Assembly (NCBI GenBank): GCA_029379385.1
Contig: CM055618.1
Location: forward strand, 1,312,134 to 1,376,133
From: Quillaja saponaria
Lineage: Eukaryota; Streptophyta; Magnoliopsida; Fabales; Quillajaceae
DNA length: 64,000 bases
Reading direction: 5' to 3'
This document shows, piece after piece, positions 9,945 to 21,731 of the stretch (the stretch's first letter is position 1; every line of letters begins with the position of its first letter). A model generated the notes under the pieces. The model was not told the DNA's origin and made no database searches. It saw only the letters and a list, made by a program, of their open reading frames with translations. The translations under genes and the position numbers were made by a program.

Positions 9945-11405
9945 TTAATAAGCATTCACTACTTTTATTTTTCTCAATTTTTATAAAAATGTATTCTTAT
10001 TTATTAGTCTTGGAATTCCTATTTTATACTAAGACATTAATGTTCTTAAACTAAATTCAATATTTTATTTAGAGTAAATTACACTCCCCTCTGTTGAGAT
10101 TTAGGAAAATAACACTAAAGTCCAAAGTTTAGAGAAATCAATACTCATCTCCCTTGGATGAATGTAAAAGTTCACAGTGTTACAAAATAATTTAGTAAAA
10201 TACAAAAAAGTCATGTTTGTATATCTAAACTACAAAAAAAGTTATTTTTTAGTTTTGACTTTTCAAATGAGTTATAATACTTATTTTTTTATGCCATAAA
10301 TTATTTTTTAACTTATTTTCTTAACAACAACCAAAAAAAAAAAAAAAAAAAAAAAGAAGAAAGAAAGAAAGAAGAAAAATTCTACTACATTATCTTTGTT
10401 AAAATATTTTTTAACAAAAAAATAAGCGATATCCTAAAAACTCATGTTATAACATTACGAGACAAATAAGTCTAAATTTTACTATTTTCTCGTCACTAAC
10501 ATATATTTTAAAATGAAACATATTTTTACCATTTTAACTAGTTAAAGAATAAACAAATTTACAAAAACTTAAATAAATTTATGATATATTTTTACCATTT
10601 TAATTAATAAAAGAATAAAGACTCATAGTAATAATAAAATGTTGCCATTCCTCCTTTCATATTTTTCAACCAATAAACAAAAAAAAAATTTATTTTCTTA
10701 AAAGTGTTTGTATCTACCTTTTATATTCAGATAGATTTAATTTTTTAAAAAAATTGATATCATGAAAAAAATCTAATTTTATTTTATTTAATATTCAAAT
10801 TTAATGTAACTTATATATATAGTATATATTATTTTATTAATAATAAAAAATTGAGGTTGCTATTAAGAAAATAAATTTAAAAAAAAATAAAGGATTGTAC
10901 AAAAAAAAGGAAATATTAGCACTCATTTGAAAAAAAAAAAAAAAGGTAAAAGTAAAATATTTTGATATTTTGGATATATAAACATGACTTTTTAGTATTT
11001 TACCTAAATTATTTTGTAACTTTTCCATCCATCCAAGGAAGCGGAGTGTCGATTTCCTAAACTTTGGATCTTAGTGTTATTTCACTAAACCTCAAGGGAG
11101 TGGCATGTAATTTTCTCTTTTATAAAAGCAATTATTTCTAATATAATTTTAATTCCCATAATCAAATATATATATATATATATATATTTAAATAAATCTC
11201 CCTAACACTAACACTAACCCTAAACCTAACCCTAACCCTAAACCTAAACCTAATCTGAGTTAAAATTATATAAGGAATAATTACTTAAATAAACTATTGA
11301 ATTTAGTTTAAGGATATTAGTGTCTTAGTATAAAATGGGACTCCAATACTAATGAATAGGAACACATTCTAATAAAAATTAAGAAAAATAAAGATATTAA
11401 ATACT
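9945..11405. mobile_element. Nested terminal-inverted-repeat elements in a DEFL intron
   Basis: An outer pair of arms (about 9945-10074 and 11268-11405) are inverted repeats of each other. A second pair lies inside them (about 10075-10250 and 10940-11117), also inverted, sharing for example 'aaaaagtcatgttt' and 'ccaaagttta'. This suggests one non-autonomous TIR element nested in another. The inner arms of about 175 bases resemble long-TIR (Mutator-like) elements. No transposase frame is seen, and target-site duplications could not be fixed. Confidence 0.65.
11199..11259. repeat. Interstitial telomere-like repeat (CCCTAAA type)
   Basis: About 60 bases of CCCTAA, CCCTAAA and CCTAAA variants, matching the plant telomere unit but irregular. 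The tract follows a (TA)n run at 11167-11187 and lies between the inner and outer inverted repeats of the nested elements. Confidence 0.85.
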
Positions 11406-11442
11406 CATTATATCATGTGTTCATGGGCATAAAATAGAACAC

Positions 11443-11481
<39 letters not shown>

Positions 11482-11835
11482 TGGTTAATTAATTGCATTG
11501 TGATCATCGATTATTAATTTCTTGTTGGATTTAGTGGAAAGAGATGAAACAGTGGTGCAAACTAAGGCGAGAATTTGTCAGGCACCAAGTGGAAAATTTA
11601 GAGGTCCCGGCTTCGTTGACAGTGCATGTGCACGAACTTGCAGAGAACAAGCCAAATTGCCCCTGGGTGGAGTTTGTGATCAAGGCTTGCACTGCTTGTG
11701 TAAAAAGAATTGTTAAAATGTAAAGCCTAATAAGAATTTAGGGTTTTAATTATTAATATTTATTATTAGGTTGTTAGATTTGATGTTATTTATGTTTCTA
11801 TCCAAGGGTTTATGTAAAGCCTATATAAAATGCTT

Positions 11836-12570
11836 AGGCTTGGTTTACTAATACTCTTTGAGAGAGTGCTTATGTTTATGAAGAGCATAAGTCAATTATT
11901 TTAAGTATGGTAAAAAAAAAAAAAAAAAAAAACCTAAGGTGCTTCTGCTCTAAGCTTTTAAAAGCTAGGGGTGTTTTTAGGTTTGGTTTGGTAATGCTAT
12001 TGTTTTTTGAGAGGTGTTGTGCTATTCTAGTTCTTTTAAAAAGTTACCTCAGTAATGTTTGGTAAAATAATATAAAAATCGCTCTCAATAAATAGAAACC
12101 TACAAAATTAGGCTTGCTTTGGTAATGTTATGGTTTTTTTTTATTAAAATTTAAAGTTATGTTAGTTCTTAAAAAATTGTAGAACAGAAGTCAGTTTTTA
12201 AAAGCACCCCTGGTTTTTAAAAGCTTAGAGTAGAAGCACTTTAACTATTTTTTTACTAAACAAAAAAAAATTGACTTATGCTCTTCATAAGCATAAGCAC
12301 CCTCCCGAAGAATATTACCAAACCAACCCTTAAAAACTAGCTTCTACTCTAATAAATTTTACAAACTAATATGACCTTAACTTTTAATAAAAAAAAGTCA
12401 CAACATTACCAAACCAAGCCTAATTTAGTGACTTTTACTTATTGAGAGTAGTTTTTACATTATTTTACCAAACACTATTGTTGTGGATTTTTTAAAAAAC
12501 GACTTTAAGAAAGTTAAAAGAGCACAACACTTCTCAAGAAGGCACAACATTATCAAAGCAAATCTGTATG
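11836..12570. mobile_element. Nested foldback (inverted-repeat) element
   Basis: 11836-11930 reads as the reverse complement of about 12240-12330. 11985-12135 reads as the reverse complement of about 12410-12570. The arm ends share 'ggcttggtttggtaatg'-like sequence. Nothing codes within it. It begins about 120 bases after the DEFL stop at 11716 and separates that gene from any normal 3' flank. Confidence 0.7.
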
Positions 12571-13329
12571 CACTTGTTAAGTCCCGATTTGTCCAGACTT
12601 ACTTGTTAAGGATAATTCATATGGCTCTTGAGATCTGATCTGCGAGACAAAAGAAATAGGAGGTTGAGTGGTGCCTAGGATCCTTCTCCAATGGTTAAGT
12701 TAGTTCTCTTTAGAGAGATGAACTATAAATTATAGTGTAAGAGTGTAAAGTAGAGAGAATGAGGATCATTTCACTTGTAGGGCTTAACCCATTTATATAG
12801 TGATATGTAACCAATGAGGTGGTGCCATGTTTTTAAGGGTGATTTTCCTTTATACAAGTTGTTTATATGTCACGTGTCGTGTGTGTATTGGATGGGTTTA
12901 ATACCATACTAACACTAGTCAATCAAAAAACGAGTTCGAGTAGTGGAACAAATTGGGCTGACAAGTGTTTTTGGCCTCTTTTTGAGTTTTTACTGTAAAT
13001 TTTAAGTGTACAATATGCAATGCCTAATTTATTTAAACAAATATAAACATTGTTTTGTGTTGGGTTTCTTTTTCCTTCTTAAATGTAAGACTTGCTTTAA
13101 GGTTTAACTTGATTCTTGCGGAGCTCATTGGCTTCCTTTGTTATTGGGTAAGGGCTTGATTTTAAGCTAGCTTGTTGCTTTCTTGGGATCATATTCTTCT
13201 AGGTCTTCGTATGTTCGGTTTAGAGTAGGCTGGCTTTAATATAACTTAGGATTTTTTCCATGGAGTCTTTAGTTCCTAAGGATTTGATTCCTCGTGGTCT
13301 TTAGTGTTCCCGAGAGTTTATACCTTAGG

Positions 13330-13680
13330 GTCTTTATAGCTTAATACTTTGGCTCGCGATTATGTTTCTCAAGGTCTCTTTATCTTAATGCTTTAGACCG
13401 AGGTTAGGTCTCTTTAGCTTGATGCTTTGGCCCAAGGTTATGTTTCTCGGGGTCTCTTTAGCTTAATACTTTAGCCGGAGGTTATGTTTCTTAGGGTTTC
13501 TTGATAATTTGGCCTGAGGTTAGTTTCTGAGGGTTTCTTCATACTTTGGATTGAGGTTTATTTCTTAGGGTGTCTTGATACTTTGGCCAGAGGTTAGTTT
13601 CTTGGGGTGTCTTGATACTTTGGCCCGAGGTTAGTTTCTCAAGTTTCTTTATACTTTAGCCTAAGGTTTGTTTCTCGGGG
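13330..13680. repeat. Minisatellite of about 50 bases
   Basis: About seven imperfect copies of a unit built on 'gatactttggcccgaggtta' followed by 'gtttctcggggt...'. It lies inside the LTR element at 12575-18677. Confidence 0.75.
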
Positions 13681-13683
13681 TAG

Positions 13684-14305
13684 AGCATGTATTTGATATA
13701 TTTGAATTTGGAGCATGTATGTTATGCTCGTACTAAGGCTTGTTTTATTTGAAGCATGTATGTATGCTGAGACCTATTTTTTTTTATTTAAAGCATGTTT
13801 GTTATGCTTGTATCAAAGCCTGTTCTTCTCAAAGCTATGTATGCTAAGCTCGAGCTGAGGCCAATTTTAATTTAAAGCTTGTTTGTTATACTTGTATCAA
13901 GTCATGTTCTTCTCAAAGCATGTATGTATGTTGAGCTCAGGTGAAGGCTTGTTTTTTATTTAAAGCATGTTTGTTATATTTGTATCAAGGCACTTTCTTC
14001 TCGAAGCATGTATGAATGTTGAGCTTGGGCAAAGGCCTATTTTTGATTTAAAGCATGTCTGTATGCTTGTATCAAGGCATGTCTTCTCGAAGCATGTATG
14101 TATGTTAAGCTCGTGCGAAGGCCTATTTTTGATTTAAAGCATGTTTGTATGCTTGTATCAAGGTTTGTTCTTCTCGAAACATGTATGTATGTTGAGCTCG
14201 GGTGAAGGCTTGTTTTTGTTTTAAAGTATGTTTGTATGCTTGTATCAAGGCCTGTTCTTATCAAAGCATGTATGTATGCTTGTATCAAGGCCTGTATAGT
14301 TGGTA
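13684..14305. repeat. Minisatellite of about 87 bases
   Basis: About six to seven imperfect copies of a unit with the landmarks 'aaagcatgtttgtatgctt', 'gtatcaaggcctgttctt' and 'gcatgtatgtatgttgagct'. The periodicity creates an apparent open frame on the minus strand (14037-14372), which is not judged to be a gene. Confidence 0.8.
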
Positions 14306-16929
14306 TGCAGATACCAGTTATTTCGTGCTTAATATCGGGCTTTGGCGATATGTTAAGTGTTAGGTAGGTCAATCGGAGTTGAAGTTGAAGACTTGGTTTT
14401 GACTATTGTGTTCATTAACAGTGAGTGCGCTTTGCTTATATGTTGGGATTTTCTTGCATTGATATCTCTAAATGTGGCTGAATAGCCGATCTCAACAAAG
14501 TATCATTAAATAACATGTAATTGTGCTTAAAAGATGATAAGTTGATTCACTAAAAATATAGTTTATGTGTACGTGCAATAACATAAAACTCTAAGTTGAT
14601 TACCACGCCAAGACTTATTACACATGCAACCTATGTTGAAATTTCATGATCTTTAATTTGCTTAGTGTATATGCAAGTGCACTAGTAGACAAGCATAAGA
14701 ATTTGAATGAAGTAGATATTTAGTTATTGAGTAAGTAAATTGTATGATGAATAACTGTAAATATAATAAGAAGCAAGGTCAGTCAGTTCTTTGCCTAAGC
14801 TCTTGGAGAACCTTTACATAATTTAGGTCTTATTTCAATGGATTAGAGACTTGTGCAATTCATATAAAAATATGAGCATGTCAACTATTATAAACAATGA
14901 TTAGAGTAAGCCATAAAACAATACATTTTATTTTAACATAGTGGATGCGTGTAAGAATTTTGTGAGCTTGGCCGCCAAAGGACCTAAGTTGAATAACCTT
15001 GAAAACCAAACATGGTATATAATAACATTTACCGCTGCCAAGATATGCAATATGAATTAAAGCTAAGCATAGACTCATTTTTGCATTTTACATTTGCTTT
15101 GCTTTTGAGCTCAGGATATATATTTCAATTTTGAAGTCATGCCTTAATTTATTCGAGTTCGATGCAAATCAATAAATATTCTAAAGTAATTTTAGGGGTA
15201 GTTTTTTGCACAATTCATACAAGTTGAACATAAAGCTACACACTATTATAATCAAGAGACCTAAGCAAGGCATGGACAAATAATATATATGTTACAAAGT
15301 TGATAAAATAGATTGAAAATCGCACTTAGAGAACCAGGCTGTGACCTTGACCTTAATATATGTATATATGCATACCATTATCTGCTTCTGGAGATCTGGT
15401 GAGATAATCGAATGTCTGATGTTGTGTGGCTTGGTATGCCCATTAACTGCCAGAAAAGAGCGGAAATCATAAATGAAGTAGCCATAAAAGAAAGATCGAT
15501 TGGCTTTTGGGGTTGCCTTTGTGCTTGGATGGCGGTGAGGTTTATGATGTTTTAGGCAGCTTGATCTTGCCACTGCTATAAAGTGTCTAATGGGTGATAG
15601 GTGCCAAAACCAGTTCGTGAAGCGAGAGGAAGCTTGTTACCAATGGTAGCATTTAGAGTTGAAGCCAGTGATGTTACAACATGATATTTTAGTGTATATC
15701 TTAGAATTACTATATGTAACTTGTTATTTTAAGGGAAATAAAATTTTAAACAAAGTAAATAAACACTTATATATAAGTATATATATGTGTGTGTGTGTGT
15801 GTAAACCAAGAATTGATTTGTACCACAATAAGACTTTGACTTTGACTTTGACTTTTTTTTTAAAATTATTTTCTTTTCTTTCCTTTAGCTGAGTCTTTCC
15901 CTTGCTTTTTTTCTTTCACTACCCTTATCCTTTACTCTTGAATTTCTACTATTTCTCTTGTTGCAGCTGAGGCTTACAAACCTTAGGATCATCACCTTCC
16001 TTCCTTCATTTCCTTTGCAATTGTCTTGCCTTGTCCAGTTGTGTATAGTGGCCAAGAATCAACCTTGATAGTAGCCTCCATACTCTGTTTTAGAGAGCAA
16101 CAGCCTTGTTTTGGACAAACCAAGTTTTTAGTTTTTTACCTTACAACACCTGCCACACCAACCTTTCTTTTAGCCATGGCATGCTTCTGTCTTGTGTTGG
16201 TAGCTGGTTTTGAAGGTGGCATCCTTTGTCTTCACCTTGCCCTGCATCCTTTGTCCTCACAGTGAGGACAACCATGGAAGGTTGCAGCTACCATGCAACT
16301 CAGGTGTAGCAGCCAACAATAAGTCCTTGGTAGCCATAATTTTATCAACAATGGCAGCTACAAATTTTCTAGGCCAGCATTGAGTAACCCTTTTGGTTGT
16401 ATGCAAATTATCCCTTTTACTCTTTGTTGGTTAAGTTTTAATTTAAGAGTTTGAGTTAGTAAGAATAAAAGTGTAAAGAATTCTTGTTAGTTGGTGATTT
16501 AGTTTAGGGATTAGATGAATTTGAATGAAAGATTATGAACAAAGGTTAAGAAAATGATGGTTAAGTGACTATTGGAAAAGGAAAGATTAGAATTTAGTTG
16601 TATTGACGTTGGAAGTATATAATTTAAACTTTTGGTTGGTTTCAAATAACTAATACAACTTTGAATTTAATAATTAGAATATGTGTGATGTTAAAATGAG
16701 GAAATTGTATTGGTTTCTTGGTGTATGTATATACATATATAAATACACATCAATTGAAATTGAATATGTCCTTAAGGTATTTGTTGAAATGCCTAAGAAA
16801 GGGTAACTTTTAGGAAATGCATAGACGTTGACCTATATAGGTTTTACTACTTAAGTGATTGACTAGAGGATTATAAACATGAAATATATAAATTAAGTAA
16901 TATTTGAAATTATAATTTTTCAATTCCGG
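14306..16929. other. Interior of the LTR element without recognisable genes
   Basis: No credible protein on either strand. It contains a (TG)n run at about 15785-15802 and a short TTTGAC hexamer run at about 15834-15856. 16020-16400 is less AT-rich and has a short open frame (16026-16265) with a hydrophobic centre that I could not match to any family. Confidence 0.4.
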
Positions 16930-17960
16930 AATGTGTTGTTGATCCATCGCCACCTTTGAACTCAAAAGGGAACGACACATCAAATCCATAAACTTTGTGA
17001 GTAGAAAATGTTACTCTTTGGTTACTAGTGTGTTGTGAGTAATTGTTTCGGTGTATATTTGTGAATATATTAATATAGTTCTCAAATGTGAGTGTTTAGC
17101 ACTTTAATTGAATTAATTGATAAAATGTTATATTGTTGACATTCTCATATTGATTGTGTTGTGTTTGATGTGTAACTTTATTTGTAAACATAAGGACCAA
17201 TGAAACAAATTTTTTTTTATATGAGATAGAATCTGGGTGCACCTAAGATAACATGATTTAATTATTTAATACTTGAAGGAAAAAATTTGATTAACTCAAC
17301 CCCGGGGAGATTATATGAGAAGGATTATATATATTATTGGTGTGCGGGAGCAAAAATGCCCCAAGGAGGATATGTATTTGGTGTGCCCTTTTGGATGCTT
17401 TGATTGAATTGTTTGTATATTATTTTTTGTGAGTTGTATTGGTTAATTTGATTTTACATTTTCTACATTTATGTACGTGAAAAAATGGAATTGTTTTATA
17501 ATTGGTGTTCATATGAGTTATTTAATCTACATATTTTACTATGTGTTAATTGATGTAATACCATTTGGGTACGTTTTTCACTAACTGAGTTTCTATGGCT
17601 CACATCTCTCTTCGTTACGTTTTTTTTAGTATCAGGATCTTAGCAGACGTCACCAATGGACACTTAACTTGCCGATTGTGTTATAGTAAGGTATACATTT
17701 GAAATCACCTACTTGAAGCCAATGGATGAAGCTTTGCAGTTACATTAGAACTTGAGTCTTGGATTTTGATTTGTGTAACAATTTAGTTTGTTATTGCTTG
17801 TGGTATATAATGGAGCGAAGCTCCTTATAGTTACTATATTTGTTATAGTCCGGTTGCATGTAACCAAGTATATTATGTTTGTATTATTGGGCATGTTCCA
17901 CTTTATGGGAAATTTTTGCCAAAATTTTAGTTAAATTGTCATACATTTCAGTAAAGGAGC
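16930..17960. repeat. Noncoding dispersed repeat, copy 1
   Basis: It shares order and landmarks with about 62960-63990: a 'ctgggtgcacctaagat'-like stretch, a 'gtgtgcgggagc'-like stretch, 'tacgtttttcactaactgag', a T-run, 'tttgcagttacattagaact', 'gagcgaagctcctta' and an end near 'tttcagtaaa'. The shared length is about 1 kb. This looks like the end of a non-autonomous retroelement; no coding sequence is seen. Confidence 0.55.
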
Positions 17961-18677
17961 ATTTTGTATATAGTTTGTGTTTTTCTAAACTTCCATTTTA
18001 ACTTTTAATTTGGTCAATAGATTTGTGTATTGCTTTAATTTGAAGTCAGGGTTATGGAGGTTTGATTATCCATTCTTCCAGTTGGTCATGCCTCTATGTG
18101 GGGTTTGACAAGTAACTTAAAAAGGCGCATGAGATCTTGGTGGAGCTCAGCTTTGGCTAATTCTTAGATATATTCATTAGGTTACTTCCATCAGTATTGC
18201 AGTGGGGAAGGTGTGCTGTCTTGCCACTAGACGGTGGTTGAAAATAAGGCAGAGGCTACTGTACTGAGATTGGAGTATTGGGGTGTTTAAACAACTCGGG
18301 TGGGAAATTATTGTTGATGAGTGTTGGTTTGCCTTCACAAGAAAAATCATTAGGAGCTTATGAAAAGTGATATGGAGGGTTTGCTTGTGTAGTCGATGTG
18401 TAGAGGTCAGAAAGCTAAGAAAAGCCTTCCCACGATGGCGCCAATGTTAAGTCCCGATTTGTCCCGGCTTATGTGTTAAGGATAATTCATGTGGCTCCAG
18501 AGATCCAACCTGCAAGAAAAAAAGAAGAGAAGGTCCAGCAATGCCTGGGATCCTTTTTCGATGGTTAAGTTAGTCTTCTTTAAAAAGATGAACTATAAAT
18601 TATAGTGTGAGAGTGTAAAGTAGAGAGAATGTGGATCCTTTTACCTTTAAGGCTTAACCCATTTATATAGTGATACG

Positions 18678-19850
18678 TTTAAAAATCTTTGAAAAGTTAA
18701 ATATTGAGAGCAAGTTTACGAGTTTCCAAAACCTAGTTTCATCCAAGTCTCCCTCCATTTCTTTCTTTCATACCTATTCCTCCTCCTATCTCCCTTATTT
18801 TTTTTCTTTAATTCCCTATTATCCTATACAGTCTTTTATCAATTAGCTAGCTAACATTAGTAATAACTACAATTAAATTGGCACCGTGTAAGATGTATCA
18901 CTGTATCACGACTATCTCCCATTTTCATTAATAAATCAAATGATATCATAGCAGCCTAGCTTAGCTAGCTAACTAGCAAGCACGCTACCTTCTACATGTA
19001 ATTTCATTTTAATTTGTGGGTGTATGCATAGACAATTCTAACCACATTTGCAAAAAGAAAACCTTTTAATTAAGATCACAATGAATACCCTTACTTTGTA
19101 TCATTTGTTGACATGAACGCGAAAAAATAAGTTGTTCACGGCACGCTTTGAAATGGTATAAATTTGACTTTCATAGTCAAACAAAATACAAATCTTGGAG
19201 TAGATATGGCTTTCCCAAAATTTCTGTATTTAATCTTAATAATATTATCTCCAATCTTGTTTTAATTAGTTGATGTTTAAATTATTTATTTATTTAATCA
19301 AATCAAAGTTGTGAATTAATTCACAATCTTCAATTCCAATGTAAATGACATCTATTATTGGATACAGTAACAATGGAACTTCTGGTAAATACATTGTAAA
19401 CCTCATCAAAATTATTTTGAAGTAGGTTATATATTCTGGAAAAGATCACATCTGCTACTATTTCTTCTTCGTGTATGATAGGATCATTCCAATTTTTGTT
19501 GTTTCATAATCAACCTTCAATCCTCTATTATCAATTGATTAGTGCTCATCAGATGTAAATAAATCAAATATTTTGCATAATTAAAAACAAGTTTACTGTA
19601 AAGCTACGACCAAAATATTAGTAGGCAAATTCTCTCTAAGATCTAATTTTTGTTGTCTAATGGTCCTCGATCGATCTAGCTTTAGACTAGAGGTCGGTCA
19701 ATTAATGTATTCAAAAAGTCAAGCTTTTGGTTTAGTTTCATGAAATTCCTAAATTACTAGGTGTTTTTTTATTAGTAATGTAGCTATTGACTCTCTAAAC
19801 TAAATATTAACCAAGCAGAAACTAAAACAATGAGTCTATTTATAGTTGGT
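18678..19850. other. Intergenic, with a DEFL 3'-UTR-like remnant
   Basis: About 18840-18965 contains the landmarks of the DEFL 3' flanks: 'gctagctaac', a 'ttggcaccgtg' stretch, a TTCATTAATAAATCAA polyadenylation-like segment and a closing 'ctagctaactagcaag'. No exon precedes it. It may be the displaced 3' flank of the pseudogene at 9836-11716. The rest is AT-rich with nothing recognised. Confidence 0.4.
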
Positions 19851-20990
19851 AATGGATCAAATTGGATTGGATCTGACCCGATCCAACGTTTGATCCAAAT
19901 GTGCTTGGATCATATGCAATCCAAGATAAATCTATCCATGGATCAAGGCTCATGACCCAACCCGATCATGACTGACTGATAACTTTATAAAATAAAGTTA
20001 TTACATATATTATTTATAAATTTTATAAGCTATGGTCTAGAGTTTTAGTTAGTTTTTGTTGAGTTTTTAGTTAATATATAGTTCAAGTCCATATCTATTA
20101 GGTTGTTGAATCCTAGTTAATTTTGGCTAGGATTTAGGTGTTTTATAAGAGTTGCATTCATGCATAACTTAGTTTGTTTATTTTAAAAGTTTAATGCAAG
20201 AAGGAGCCCTATTGAAAGTCAATTTTGTAGAGAATTAGGATTCTTACTCCAAATTGAACTCAAATTGAGAGTTTTAAAACCTATAAAAGAGGGAATAACT
20301 TGAGGATTCAAAGCACATAATTAGACTTAGTCTTTCTAGAGATAAAAGAAGCCATCAAGGGTGCAAGAAGGAAAGAGGAGCTTGGATGATTGAAGATTAA
20401 AGATTAAAGATTAAAGATTAAAGATTGACAATATCTAGTTTTCTCTTATTCCTACATCTCTTTAGGTAGAAGATAACATAAGCATTTGATCATATCTGAT
20501 CCATGTATCATGATAGATAGATTTGATCCGTGTTCATGCTTTGAAGTTTTTACATTAGTCAAAATGGAAACTATTCATAAATCAAAATAAACTAATAGAT
20601 TTATTTTCAAAATATTATTTTAGTAAACTATATGAAGTCTAATAGAGTTTATGACTGAATCATGTAGATCTCAATATCTCTCTATATTTAATTAGCTTAA
20701 ATCAAGCAGTTGTCATGCTTTTAAGTTAAGGGGTACTTACCAAGTTAATTGAGCTTAATTAGCGGTTCCAAGGGATAACCAACAAGATTAAAGTGGTATA
20801 TAACATTTTCATGGAAAATAAAAATTTGTCTTTAATTTCTTTATACTTGTTATTTATTTTTCCTTTATAAAGTTTCGATCATCGTCAATTTAATAGGTAG
20901 ATTGAGTTTTCCTACTTTAGATTTACAATACTTTCGTAGTTTTCCTTGAACATAGAAAACACCTAATTACTTCTAATACTTGTGTTGGGA
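19850..20990. mobile_element. Possible solo LTR or short LTR element
   Basis: It begins with a GATCC-rich stretch (19860-19980). It continues with a promoter-like CTATAAAAGAGG at about 20281 and a following leader with short repeats. No gag or pol is present. The class is a guess based on LTR-like composition and the TATA element. Confidence 0.3.
20394..20426. repeat. Heptamer tandem repeat (AGATTAA)n
   Basis: Almost five head-to-tail copies of AGATTAA. Confidence 0.95.
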
Positions 20991-21415
20991 TTTGAACTGA
21001 TAGTTCACTCCGAACTATTAATAACCATATGAGTTTTTTCCTCTTAGAATAATTTCATACAATACGTTGCTGCTCAAGTCCGAATGGCCACAAACAATAA
21101 TATAAATGGATAGGAGAAGATATGAAATGAGAAGTGGTTGTTGTAAGCAATTTTGGAGTAGTTAATTAGTAACGTAATTAAGATTATTGGTGTTTCTGCA
21201 AATTTTCACGACATGTAACTTTGTATATATATATATATATGCTCTTTGAGTTTGCGTTTTAGAAATGGAATCAGCCTTAATATGACAATTGTGGTGCATG
21301 CATGCCTTACGTATGATCTATCTTCACCGTCTCACTACGTATACATTAAGAATGCTGTAAATAACATTGAGAACATTTCCTGTCTTAGAATATACAAGAT
21401 TAAACTACACATCGT

Positions 21416-21731
21416 CACTGACTACTCCTTGTCTTGGCTGCTCGTAAGACTTCTTTATATAATTAATCATGTTTATATATTTTGAGTTAAGCTGCACCTA
21501 ACAGTTTAAGTTCAAAAATTGAACGAGTAATTAAATTTGTTTTCAATTATTTTTCCAAATAATGGATACATGCATGCAGATGAATTGGGGATACAAATTG
21601 AGGCGAGTAGAAAGTTCCAGAATCGATGCTACAACGATGGAGCTTGTAGCTACGTCTGCTGGGTTGAAGACGGCTCACCGTTGGATGGACTTTGTCAAGA
21701 TTTCAGATGCTTTTGCCAAAGGAATTGTTAA
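21416..21731 (+). pseudogene. DEFL pseudogene, 'HADEL' subtype copy 1
   Basis: Only the last part of exon 1 survives (about 21416-21443, ending in the conserved CTGCTC before donor GTAAGA). The ATG and most of the signal peptide are gone. Exon 2 (21580-21731) is open to TAA but lacks six codons, including Cys1, compared with 41081-41249. Seven cysteines remain, among them the CxxxC and CxC pairs and a GLCQDFRC gamma-core. With no secretion signal and no Cys1 it is unlikely to give a normal defensin. A frame starting inside the intron (21537) exists but would not be secreted. Confidence 0.85.

Larger units (their letters stand above)
9836..11716 (+). pseudogene. DEFL pseudogene with transposon-filled intron
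   Basis: Exon 1 (9836-9890) aligns base for base over 55 bases with the exon 1 of 4535 and 7436. Its start codon is TTG, and codon 7 is TGA. Exon 2 (11544-11716) is open to TAA and encodes a DEFL domain, but Cys2 is changed to Gly (GPG for GPC). It also has one extra residue before Cys5 and one after. The intron is about 1.65 kb against 91 bases in the paralogues, because of nested inverted-repeat insertions and a telomere-like tract. The lost start, early stop and odd cysteine count argue for a pseudogene. Use of another upstream exon cannot be excluded. Confidence 0.85.
12575..18677 (-). mobile_element. Decayed LTR retrotransposon, minus orientation
   Basis: The stretch starting TGTTAAGTCCCG at 12575 is repeated in direct orientation at 18445. 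The match runs about 230 bases, to about 12806 and 18677. The left LTR goes on to roughly 13000; the right copy is cut at 18677. On the minus strand the right LTR is followed directly by TTGGCGCCATCGTGGGAA (about 18443-18426), a primer-binding-site-like sequence also seen in other elements of this window. The right LTR is therefore the 5' LTR. No gag or pol frame survives. The interior holds two minisatellites and a noncoding repeat shared with the right end of the window. Confidence 0.7.

Noticed and set aside
14037..14372. Open frame of 111 codons on minus with repeated peptide units
   Set aside because: It follows the 87-base minisatellite and has no domain; the periodicity explains its openness.
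15834..15856. Cluster of W-box-like TTGAC words
   Set aside because: A simple TTTGAC repeat inside a transposon, not near a DEFL promoter.
16026..16265. Possible small secreted protein
   Set aside because: It has a hydrophobic centre but no signal at the start, no family match and a location inside a decayed LTR element.
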